Shown: piece by piece, positions 17,894 to 25,040 of the stretch | Position numbering within the stretch: position 1 is the first letter of the stretch | How the letters are laid out: the number at the start of each line of letters is the position of its first letter | Assembly (NCBI GenBank): GCA_963797085.1 | Contig: CAWCOA010000019.1 | Span: forward strand, 62,001-126,000 | DNA: 64,000 bases | Source of the DNA: JASJBU01 sp963797085 | Lineage (GTDB): Bacteria; Pseudomonadota; Gammaproteobacteria; Chromatiales; Chromatiaceae | Reading direction: 5' to 3' | Notes under the pieces: generated by a model | Database searches by the model: none | What the model was told of the DNA's origin: nothing | What the model saw: the letters and a program-made list of their open reading frames with translations, nothing else | Made by a program: the position numbers and the translations under genes

Positions 17894-18116
17894 TTGACTG
17901 GTCAGCCGCTGATTTCGAGCTGATTTCAACAAGCAAAATGGCGATAGGTTGTCACATATCAACCTTCCATCCTGCATTATTCTTGAACCTTTGGTTCCTG
18001 GCGAGTATCGTCTCCTGCGTGTCGCGACATTCGACTCCAGAACAATCCTGAGAGTCTACTCAGGTGGACCTCAGACACCAATCCACCGGGGTCAAGAACG
18101 CAGGAAGGAATGCAAC

Positions 18117-20210
18117 ATGGTGAAAAAGCCTCCGAGCAGAAAGAAGAAAGTCAGATCCCGGTCGGCCCGCCCGCCCCAGACAACCGCTGTGAAGTCCAAA
18201 CAGAGCCCTGCGGCTGCCCCCAAAGCTGCATCCGCCGGAAATAGCTCCGAAACCGAACAGAGCAAGCGTCCCGAGCCCCAGCAGTCCGCTAAGCAGACAA
18301 TGGAACCGGTAGAGACACCGCTGACGGCGGCGAATCCTGCAGCAAAAACCTCCCAAAATGTATCCTCGCAAACTGCTGCGGAGGGCAAGAAACCCGCCTC
18401 GTCTGCACCTGCCGAACCAACCGCGCGGCCGGTCAGTCAAGCAGCACCGACCACTGAGGCCAAAGTCGATCCACTCCCCAAGGCTCCCGCATCAGCCACT
18501 ACGAGGGAACAGGCACCCGCTGCTGCTCCCAAGGCAGCCGGTTCCATGCAGGAGACTGCGCCGCAACAGCCCGAACCTGAACCAGAAACGCTGGAGCCAA
18601 GACCCGCCACCCGCTCCGATGAACCGGACACATCCCGTCCCATGGCCATGCCGGCCGAGGCAGAATCGACACATGTTGAGGAACCGGTACCCGACGAGTC
18701 GCCGGTTGGTATGCCCGCCGCTGAACATCGTCCGGAATTGTTCATCGTGCATATCAGTCCCGAGATGGCCCCGGTGGCCAAAGTAGGCGGTCTGGCGGAC
18801 GTGGTATTCGGGCTCACCGGTGAGTTGGCCATCCGCGGCAACCATGTGGAGGTCATACTGCCCAAGTATGACAACCTGCGCTACGACCACATCTATGAGA
18901 TGCATGAGGTTTACAACGACCTGTGGGTGCCCTGGTACGATGGGGCCATCCACTGTACGGTGTTTTTCGGCTTCGTGCACAATCGCAAATGCTTCTTCAT
19001 CGAGCCCCATTCCCCGGACAATTTCTTCAACCGGGGCAGCGTCTACGGCTTTGCCGACGATATCCTGCGCTTCGCCTTCTTCTCCAGAGCGGCCATGGAG
19101 TTCCTCTGGAAATCCGGCAAGCATCCGGACATCATCCACTGCCACGATTGGCAGACGGCCCTGGTGCCCATATTGCTCTATGAGGTCTATCAGCAGATGG
19201 GCATGACCCACCCCCGGGCCTGCTTTACCATCCATAACTACAAGCACCAGGGGGTTACCGGCATGGAGATGCTGCGGGCCACCGGGCTGCACGATCCGGA
19301 TCGTTACTTCGATTACAACCGGCTGCGGGACAACAACAATCTACACGCCCTGAACCTGCTCAAGGGCGGCATCGTCTACTCCAATTTCACCACTACGGTC
19401 TCGCCGCGTTATGCAATGGAGACCAAGGATCTGGGTCAGGGTTTTGGCCTGGAGCCTACCCTGCACACACATCAGATGAAGTATGGCGGCGTGCTCAACG
19501 GCATCGACTACGATGCCTGGAACCCTGAGTTGGACCACCTCCTGCCCGCACGCTACGGGGCAGACAATATTGATGCCAAATACGAAAACAAGCGAGCCCT
19601 GCGCCAGCGCCTGATGCTGGCGGACAACGAGAAGCCCATTGTGGCCTTCATCGGCCGCCTGGACCCGCAAAAAGGCCTGGAGCTGGTGCGTCACGCGATC
19701 TTCCAGTCCTTGGAACGGGGTGCCCAGGTGGTGCTGCTGGGTTCCAGCCCGGACCCTGTCATCAATAATGACTTTTGGAACCTCAAGGGCATGCTCAACG
19801 ACAGCCCCGACTGCCATCTGGAGATCGGTTACGACGAAGAGTTGGCGCACCTGATCTATGCCGGCGCGGACATCATGCTGGTCCCCAGTCAGTTCGAACC
19901 CTGCGGGTTGACCCAGCTCATCTCCCTGCGTTACGGCACCATCCCGGTGGTGCGCGCCGTAGGCGGCCTGGCGGATACGGTATTCGACAAGGACCATTCC
20001 CACCGTCCGCTGCACGAGCGCAACGGTTATGTCTTCGACAACTATGACAACGAAGGCCTGGAATCGGCCCTGATCCGCGCTATCGACTGCTACTACCAGT
20101 TCCCCGAGCACTTTCGCGATCTGATCCGCAACGCCATGCGCACAGACTATTCCTGGAACGTGCCGGGCCAGGACTACATGAATATCTACGACTTCATCAG
20201 GAACAAATAG
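18117..20210 (+). CDS. glgA: Glycogen synthase (GT5) with long N-terminal Pro/Ala/Lys tail
   Basis: The ATG at 18117 follows CAGGAAGGA. Residues 1-205 are low complexity, beginning with a basic patch (MVKKPPSRKKKVRSRSARPP) and then Ala/Pro/Glu-rich. From about residue 206 a normal GT5 enzyme of about 490 residues follows: HISPEMAPVAKVGGLADVV (ADP-glucose-binding KxGGL), DIIHCHDWQTAL, FIGRLDPQKGLEL and PSQFEPCGLTQLISLRYGT. It transfers glucose from ADP-glucose to glycogen. The tail is absent from standard GlgA (about 480 residues) and may anchor or localise the enzyme. It is followed 7 bases later by a GH13 gene, forming a probable operon. Confidence 0.92.
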   Translation: MVKKPPSRKKKVRSRSARPPQTTAVKSKQSPAAAPKAASAGNSSETEQSKRPEPQQSAKQTMEPVETPLTAANPAAKTSQNVSSQTAAEGKKPASSAPAEPTARPVSQAAPTTEAKVDPLPKAPASATTREQAPAAAPKAAGSMQETAPQQPEPEPETLEPRPATRSDEPDTSRPMAMPAEAESTHVEEPVPDESPVGMPAAEHRPELFIVHISPEMAPVAKVGGLADVVFGLTGELAIRGNHVEVILPKYDNLRYDHIYEMHEVYNDLWVPWYDGAIHCTVFFGFVHNRKCFFIEPHSPDNFFNRGSVYGFADDILRFAFFSRAAMEFLWKSGKHPDIIHCHDWQTALVPILLYEVYQQMGMTHPRACFTIHNYKHQGVTGMEMLRATGLHDPDRYFDYNRLRDNNNLHALNLLKGGIVYSNFTTTVSPRYAMETKDLGQGFGLEPTLHTHQMKYGGVLNGIDYDAWNPELDHLLPARYGADNIDAKYENKRALRQRLMLADNEKPIVAFIGRLDPQKGLELVRHAIFQSLERGAQVVLLGSSPDPVINNDFWNLKGMLNDSPDCHLEIGYDEELAHLIYAGADIMLVPSQFEPCGLTQLISLRYGTIPVVRAVGGLADTVFDKDHSHRPLHERNGYVFDNYDNEGLESALIRAIDCYYQFPEHFRDLIRNAMRTDYSWNVPGQDYMNIYDFIRNK

Positions 20211-20217
20211 CCAGCGC

Positions 20218-21489
20218 ATGAGAATCTACAATCTGTTCCCTCTGCTGACCGGCCCACTACCCGACTGGACCCCGCACCTGGCGCGTGCCGCCGACCTGGG
20301 ATTCAACTGGATCTACGTCAATCCCATCCAGCAATCCGGCCGCTCCGGCAGCCTCTATTCCATCAAAGACTATTTCAGCATCGACAAGCGCTTCCGTAAA
20401 CCGCGCTCGCGCCGTGCCCCGGAGGATCAGGTACGGGACATGACAAAGGCTGCCGCTGAGCTTGGGCTGCGGGTCAGCACCGATCTGGTGATCAATCATT
20501 GCGCCGTGGACTCACCCCTGGTCCGGGAACACCCGGAATGGTTCAAGCGTGACGGCAATAAGGTGGCCAATCCCTATTGTATGGAGGAAGACGGCAGCCG
20601 CACCGTTTGGCATGACCTGGCCCAGTTCGACCATGCACACACCAGTGACCCGGAAGGACTGCTGGACTATTGCTGTAAGGTCGTTGAGTATCTGGTGGAT
20701 TTAGGCTTCAAGGGCCTGCGTTGTGATGCTGCCTATCAGCTTCCGACCCCTATCTGGCGGCGTTTGATCGAACGCACCAAGGCCGCACACCCGGATGTGT
20801 TGTTCCTGGCCGAGACCCTGGGCTGCACTCCCAAGCAGACCCGCGATACCGCCTCCGCCGGTTTCGACTTCGTGTTCAACAGCTCCAAGTGGTGGGACTT
20901 CACCAGCCCCTGGCTGCTGGAGCAATACGAGCTGACCCGGGATATGGTGCCTTCCATCAGCTTCCCCGAAAGCCACGATACCGAGCGTCTGTATGCCGAG
21001 TCCGGCAACAACGCCGAGGCCCTCAAGCAGCGCTACCTGTTCGCAGCCCTGTTCTCCAGCGGCGTGATGATGCCCATCGGTTATGAGTTCGGCTTCAGCC
21101 GGCGTCTGCACGTAGCAGAGACCCGCCCCGAGCATTGGGAGCAGCAAGCCGTCGATCTGAGCGATTTCATCCGCCACATCAACGCGATCAAGGCGGAGTA
21201 TCCGGTGTTCCAGGAAGAGAGCCTGCTGCAGCGCCTGGACCACCCCAATCCCGCTCTGCTGCTGTTGTGGAAGGCATCCACCAACGGCAATGGCCAGGCC
21301 CTGCTGATCCTCAACAAGGACCCCTGGAATGGTCAGCACTTCCATTGCGACGATCTCTACCGGCACATCCAGGCACCGCCTCCCCTGAAGGACGTCTCCC
21401 CCGAATGGCCCATGGACCACTTGCCCACACCGTTCGAATTCGACCTGGGGCCAGGTATGGGACGGGTGTTGGTGACTGCGCAGGGCTAA
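20218..21489 (+). CDS. GH13 alpha-amylase-family enzyme of the glycogen locus
   Basis: The 423-residue protein contains all four GH13 signature regions in order: TDLVINH, GLRCDAAYQL (nucleophile Asp), LAETLG (acid/base Glu), and FPESHDTER (transition-state Asp). The beginning FPLLTGPLPDW, with FNWIYVNPIQQSGRSGSLY, resembles the maltosyltransferase-like (GlgE-related) group rather than secreted amylases; there is no signal peptide. It likely trims or transfers alpha-1,4-glucan in the cytoplasm together with GlgA. The exact reaction cannot be chosen from sequence. Confidence 0.82.
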   Translation: MRIYNLFPLLTGPLPDWTPHLARAADLGFNWIYVNPIQQSGRSGSLYSIKDYFSIDKRFRKPRSRRAPEDQVRDMTKAAAELGLRVSTDLVINHCAVDSPLVREHPEWFKRDGNKVANPYCMEEDGSRTVWHDLAQFDHAHTSDPEGLLDYCCKVVEYLVDLGFKGLRCDAAYQLPTPIWRRLIERTKAAHPDVLFLAETLGCTPKQTRDTASAGFDFVFNSSKWWDFTSPWLLEQYELTRDMVPSISFPESHDTERLYAESGNNAEALKQRYLFAALFSSGVMMPIGYEFGFSRRLHVAETRPEHWEQQAVDLSDFIRHINAIKAEYPVFQEESLLQRLDHPNPALLLLWKASTNGNGQALLILNKDPWNGQHFHCDDLYRHIQAPPPLKDVSPEWPMDHLPTPFEFDLGPGMGRVLVTAQG

Positions 21490-21649
21490 GCCACATCCTC
21501 AGGCGAGATGCGCATCCGCAATGAGGCAAATGTCTTACATGAAGCTGGGAGTGCTCGAGGATATTTTATCGCCCTTGTCCCGCAAAAATACGGTGACTGT
21601 TTCCGACTGGGGAAAGTACAGGCTCGAAGTCGGTGTTAAGAACGGGTTT

Positions 21650-21853
21650 CTACAAACAACTCAAAGGGCTCACCACCCCGCTGGTATGCCGGCCCAGTAC
21701 ATGGGTATACAACTGGGTGGTCCTGATATCCTTGTGACCCATCAGTTCCTGGATGGTGCGGATATCATGTCCCTGCTCCAAAAGATGCGTTGCAAAGCAA
21801 TGGCGCTTATGCCGAATGCCGGGCATGGCGGGCGCTTTTCTGTCGATGGCATT
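21650..21853 (-). pseudogene. Integron-type tyrosine recombinase, C-terminal remnant
   Basis: The recognisable part reads RHCFATHLLEQGHDIRTIQ, ELMGHKDIRTTQLYTHVL and GRHTSGVVSPL before a stop. It keeps the catalytic Arg and His of the RHxFATHLL box, the GH box and the nucleophile Tyr in LYTHV. The RTIQELMGHKD block with a VxSPL tail is the usual ending of IntI integrases. Everything upstream (about 250 residues) is missing and is replaced by the GAATAGGGGTCA repeat array. The orientation, away from the attC-bearing cassette to the right, matches an integron. Confidence 0.7.
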
Positions 21854-21855
21854 TA

Positions 21856-21967
21856 CAAACGAATAGGGGTCAAAACGAATAGAAAACGAATAGGGGTCAG
21901 GTCTAGCATTGTACAATCAATAACAAACGAATAGGGGTCAAAACGAATAGGGGTCACGAATAGGGTA
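21856..21967 (+). repeat. GAATAGGGGTCA repeat array, left block
   Basis: Four full copies of (AA)ACGAATAGGGGTCA and two partial copies are arranged in direct orientation with a 25-base interruption containing the palindrome ATTGTACAAT. The same motif, same strand, forms a second block at 23166-23278. The block replaces the N-terminal part of the integrase remnant, so it marks an insertion or rearrangement boundary. Confidence 0.85.
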
Positions 21968-22070
21968 GAGTAGAAAACAGGTATCGCGTACTGTAGGTTA
22001 GACCTAACTGTTACCACCCCTTTCGTCTGGCGGTGTCTCAATAATCTAACCATAGTCACGGAAACCTGCC

Positions 22071-22116
22071 TTCCCTCATCAAACCGTGCATACGGTTTTC
22101 CCGTACACGGCTTTCC
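22071..22116 (-). ncRNA. Group II intron domain V-like hairpin (intron 1)
   Basis: On the minus strand, just after the end of the reverse-transcriptase fragment, the sequence reads AAAGCCGTGTACGGGAAAAC followed by CGTATGCACGGTTTGATGA. This has the layout of domain V: an AGC-containing stem, a GAAA-type apical loop, an asymmetric bulge and the returning GTTT strand. It is the catalytic heart of group II introns and confirms that the neighbouring maturase fragment belongs to such an intron. I could not fix the 3' splice site. Confidence 0.65.
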
Positions 22117-22127
22117 GATGTTCTTCT

Positions 22128-22660
22128 TCACAAGGCATGCGCCTTCTTCCATCCGGCTGTTGTCGGTAGCTTGAAAAGCCCATATCGCTCATACAATCTG
22201 TGGTTGGGAAAACGATTATAGGCAGCAGCACGACTGTGTAATTTATGCCGTCTGCGCAAATGCGTCCTTAACCGTTCTTCAACCTGCATCTTAGCGCCAC
22301 GAAATACATTAGAGCTATTCCGATAGTGAAAGTAACTCGTCCACCCTCTCAGGCTGGCGTTGAGTTCTGTCATAATATCGGTAAGCGGCACAGGACACCG
22401 ACGACGATCAGTTAGCCCTTTGACCCGATCCTTGAGTCTTTGTACTGAACGTTTGGAAGGCTCAGTATGCGGGTAAACTTTTCCACTCTTGCGACTTTGA
22501 CGTAGTTGGAATGAGAAGCCCAGAAAATCAAAATGCTCTGTGCGTGCATCCACCACTTTGGTCTTGATCGGATTAAGTGTCAGGTCGAGTCTTTCCAGCA
22601 CGCTTCTCAGGCTATCCATCGGTGCATTAACATCTCGCCGGCAGAGGATGACCAGGAGAG
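22128..22660 (-). pseudogene. Group II intron reverse transcriptase/maturase, 3' fragment 1
   Basis: The readable part starts with LLVILCRRDVNAPMDSL, the segment that normally follows the YADD catalytic motif, and continues with LERLDLTLNPIKTKVVDA, FDFLGFSF, the maturase domain (QRLKDRVKGLTDRR, LRGWTSYFHYRNSS) and the usual C-terminus YGLFKLPTTAGWKKAHAL. The reverse-transcriptase part including YADD is gone. Immediately upstream, instead of the missing coding sequence, lies the 3' end of a second group II intron. The gene cannot give an active enzyme. Confidence 0.8.
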
Positions 22661-22731
22661 TAGGCCGAGGGAATCTCACCCTCAGCCTCTCGCAGAACGC
22701 AGCATGAACCTCTCGACTCACTGCGCTCCCG
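22660..22731 (-). ncRNA. Group II intron domains V-VI (intron 2, 3' end)
   Basis: Directly behind the stop of maturase fragment 2 the minus strand has GAGCGCAGTGAGTCGAGAGG with the returning strand TTCATGCTGCGTTCTGCG (domain V-like), then GAGGCTGAGGGTGAGATTCC and CTCGGCCTAC, a hairpin with a bulged A typical of domain VI. The ending GGCCTAC followed by foreign coding sequence marks the likely 3' splice junction near base 22660. Confidence 0.65.
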
Positions 22732-23140
22732 TTACCCAACCGTCGGCAACAAACCCATCCGCCAGTGTGGGAACATTGACGGAAAGTTCTTCGCCAGTCG
22801 TCCCAGCCAGTGCTCAGCACGTCGCCGATGACGTTTCAGCTTCTTGAACTTCCGCATTGCCCACCACACCAGTTTGGAGTTGATGTGCCTGAGTGTCATG
22901 TACATCTGGGAACGATAGAAACGACCATAATAGTTGATCCAACCCTGTATCTTGGCTCCGAACATCAGTGACAGGTCCTCGATGGACTTGTCACTGCGTT
23001 TGGGCATTTGCCAGCTTCTCACTTCTCGCCGGATTGCCTTTCCCGCACTGTTGCTCATCGCCGGGCTGAAGTTGATGAAGTACTTTCCCCGACCTGTTCT
23101 TGGAGTTTGATCGCACCTTTGGTCGAACGTAAATCAGCCC
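22732..23140 (-). pseudogene. Group II intron maturase, 3' fragment 2
   Basis: The in-frame part from 23058 reads IRREVRSWQMPKRSDKSIED, then IQGWINYYGRFYRS, LRHINSKLVWWAMRKFKKLK and HRRRAEHWLGRLA, ending HWRMGLLPTVG. This is the maturase and DNA-binding end of a group II intron protein of a different subgroup from fragment 1. Homology extends upstream to about 23140 (LIYVRPKVRSNSKNRSGK, then KYFINFSPAM in another frame), so a frameshift near 23090 is also present. The reverse-transcriptase domain is missing; the fragment is cut off by the repeat array at 23166. Confidence 0.8.
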
Positions 23141-23165
23141 AAGGAAAGGCAGACAGGCAGAGATT

Positions 23166-23278
23166 CACGAATAGGGGTCACACGAATAGGGGTCACGAAT
23201 AGGGGTCACACGAATAGGGGTCACACGAATAGGGGTCACACACGAATAGGGGTCACACGAATAGGAATAGGGGTCATA
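23166..23278 (+). repeat. GAATAGGGGTCA repeat array, right block
   Basis: Seven consecutive copies of CACGAATAGGGGTCA with small length variation (CACA, CA or no spacer; one copy has a GAATAG duplication). Unit length is 13-17 bases, so there are no CRISPR-like spacers. It is in the same orientation as the left block; together they enclose the group II intron remnants. Confidence 0.9.
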
Positions 23279-23286
23279 GGAATACA

Positions 23287-23385
23287 TTCAAGGGGTCAGA
23301 CTCGTTGTTATTTAGTTCACAAAGTTCAAGGGGTCAGACTCGTTGTTATTCACAAAGTTCAAGGGGTCAGACTCGTTGATATTCA
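23287..23385 (+). repeat. TTCAAGGGGTCAGACTCGTTG triplet repeat
   Basis: Three copies of TTCAAGGGGTCAGACTCGTT, separated by TATT..TTCACAAAG linkers of 9-16 bases, lead up to the transposase gene. The core GGGGTCA is shared with the adjacent array, so both may be variants of one recognition motif for the REP-associated transposase. The last copy ends about 60 bases before the gene start. Confidence 0.85.
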
Positions 23386-23439
23386 TTCGGGTGCATGATA
23401 GCCTCTGACTTTATCCTCTGTTAGTGAATAGCATTCATC

Positions 23440-24156
23440 ATGGCTCGCCTGCCTCGTTTTTTAATTCCCGGCCAACCTCAGCATGTAATACAACGCGGTA
23501 ATGATCGTCAGGAAATATTTCATGCAGAAGACGATTATCAGTTTTATCTTGAAAAGCTCTCAGAGGCAGCGAAGAAGCACCAGTGTGATATTCATGCCTA
23601 CGTACTCATGACAAATCATGTGCATTTGCTAATCACGCCACATACAGAAAAAGGTATAGGGAAAATGATGCAGATGCTAGGGCGCTATTATGTTCAATAC
23701 TTTAATTATTGCTACAAGCGGACAGGTACCCTATGGGAAGGGCGTTACAAGGCAACACTGATTGATAGTGAGCAGTATCTATTAACCTGCATGCGTTATA
23801 TCGAACTGAATCCAGTGAGGACGCAAAACATGGCGAATCATCCTGCGGAATATCCCTGGTCAAGTTATCAACGCAATGCATCAGGTAATGAAAACCAGCT
23901 GGTTACGCCTCATCGGGAATATAAGCGCCTAGGGTCAACAGATGAAGAGCGACAATCAGCCTATCGACAACTATTCCGTGCACGTATTCCTGAGATGACC
24001 CTGGCCGCAATACGCGAAGCGACCAATAAAGGCTGGGTAATGGGGAGCGATCGGTTTAAAGCTAAAATAGCGAGTAAAATAGACAGGCCAGTACAATCCT
24101 GTGGTCATGGTGGGGATAGGAAATCGGAGAAATATCGGCGTGAAGCTGGTAAGTAA
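23440..24156 (+). CDS. REP-associated tyrosine transposase (RAYT, Y1_Tnp)
   Basis: The 238-residue protein has the RAYT landmarks: HVIQRGNDRQEIF at residue 15, the HUH metal-binding pair His60/His62 in TNHVHLLI, a Tyr-rich helix (GRYYVQYFNYCYKRTG) supplying the nucleophile, LWEGRYKATLI, RYIELNPVRT and YPWSSY. The C-terminus HGGDRKSEKYR is a common extra tail. Such enzymes cut single-stranded REP hairpins. The gene is full length, and the GGGGTCA repeats upstream are its probable substrates. It separates the intron remnants from the cassette gene. Confidence 0.9.
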   Translation: MARLPRFLIPGQPQHVIQRGNDRQEIFHAEDDYQFYLEKLSEAAKKHQCDIHAYVLMTNHVHLLITPHTEKGIGKMMQMLGRYYVQYFNYCYKRTGTLWEGRYKATLIDSEQYLLTCMRYIELNPVRTQNMANHPAEYPWSSYQRNASGNENQLVTPHREYKRLGSTDEERQSAYRQLFRARIPEMTLAAIREATNKGWVMGSDRFKAKIASKIDRPVQSCGHGGDRKSEKYRREAGK

Positions 24157-24244
24157 ATCATGGAGTCTGTCCCTATGATTACTCTATGATTATATGATGT
24201 AAATGTGTAGATGGATACCTACTATTAAAAATAAAATGTGATTT

Positions 24245-24536
24245 ATGACAATCGAAGCTACAACCCTGCCTGATACTGAGGTGACCTGTGAAAACTGCGA
24301 AGCCTGCTGTTGCCGTTTAGAAGTAATGCTCATTACCGATACCGGAGTGCCCGATAATTTTATCGAGATAGATAAGTGGGGCGGGAGGCGCATGGCGAGG
24401 CTAGAAGATGGCTGGTGTTCTGCCTTGGATCGAAACACCATGATGTGTATGATTTACGAGGAATCGGCCATGGATTTGCCGTGAATTTGAGATGGGAGAA
24501 TACGAATGCATTTCCGAGCGAGCCGCCAATCTGTAG
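24245..24536 (+). pseudogene. YkgJ-family Cys-cluster protein, frameshifted, probable integron cassette
   Basis: The frame opens MTIEATTLPDTEVTCENCEA and has the zinc/iron-type cluster CxxCxxCC, then PDNFIEIDKWGGRRMARL, the DGWCSALD stretch and CMIYEE. One extra T at about 24464 breaks the frame; without it the end reads RPWICREFEMGEYECISE, the standard YkgJ finish. YkgJ-like proteins carry metal-binding cysteine clusters of unknown role. Its stop lies only 3 bases before an attC-like site, which is the gene-cassette layout. Confidence 0.72.
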
Positions 24537-24539
24537 ATT

Positions 24540-24644
24540 GCATAATTGCATCCAGCCGACCCACTTCCGCAGTGCGTCGTTTTGCACTTTAATAGCACAA
24601 AAGAAATCTCCTCTACGTCGTTCGGCTGATGCTGGACGTTAAAC
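24540..24644 (+). other. attC-like recombination site
   Basis: The right end carries the core site GTTAAAC (consensus GTTRRRY). The left end reads GCATAATTGCATCCAGCCGAC, close to the common attC left arm (RYYYAAC followed by ..TTCAAGCCGAC) but with a degenerate core GCATAAT. CAGCCGA at left pairs with TCGGCTG at right, and CATCCAGC with GCTGGACG, giving the imperfect inverted arms expected of attC. The 105-base size is within the known range. Sites of this type let IntI mobilise the cassette in front. Confidence 0.6.
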
Positions 24645-24815
24645 GACAAAACCTGCGGAATCCTGAACATTCATCAATTGCTCGTGGATATGTGGAAATG
24701 AACCAATCGGATCATTTAGCTGTTTTTTGAATTTGAGAAAATTTGTGGTGGAAACAGAACTGGCTTTTCATCTTGGAATGAAACTGCCGGGATCAATCCC
24801 TTCATATTCACATCA
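24645..24815. other. Intergenic, nothing recognised
   Basis: Between the attC-like site and the next minus-strand gene there is an AT-richer stretch with no convincing open frame, no second GTTRRRY/RYYYAAC pair and no terminator. If further cassettes existed they are gone. Confidence 0.4.
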
Positions 24816-25040
24816 TTAAACATCGAAGTCGTCCCGAGTGGAATCAATCTCTGAACGATACTGACCATGTCTTTTTATGATCTCTCTGGCGGGGTCGCCA
24901 TAACGCTTTATCCACTGGGCCAGTACCTGACTGCTGATCTTTGAGCCTGTTTCCAGTTGCCTTTCCAGCCTTCTCAATCCTTCATCCGACAAACGATTGT
25001 TCCTTGAGACACCCGGTTTGGGCTTTTGCTCATTCATCAT
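24816..25040 (-). CDS. Small protein overlapping the SagB-like gene
   Basis: Start MMNEQKPKPGVSRNNRLSDE lies within the last codons of the upstream gene (11-base overlap), so it should be translationally coupled. The 74-residue protein is charged and helical (GLRRLERQLETGSKISSQVL, WIKRYGDPAREIIKRHG), without Cys clusters or a leader-peptide layout. The phrase LAQWIKRYGDPAREIIKRHG hints at a helix-turn-helix-like or protein-binding unit. I do not recognise the family; it may be a partner of the SagB-like protein. Confidence 0.6.
   Translation of the reverse strand: MMNEQKPKPGVSRNNRLSDEGLRRLERQLETGSKISSQVLAQWIKRYGDPAREIIKRHGQYRSEIDSTRDDFDV

Noticed and set aside
19341..20219. Minus-strand open frame of 292 codons over glgA
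   Set aside because: Shadow of the GT5 domain, low-quality composition.
21521..21934. Plus-strand open frame of 137 codons downstream of the GH13 gene
   Set aside because: It runs antisense through the integrase remnant and the repeat array; no family features.
23166..23278. Short direct repeats resembling a CRISPR array
   Set aside because: Units of 13-17 bases follow each other with 0-4 base spacing and no unique spacers; no cas genes.
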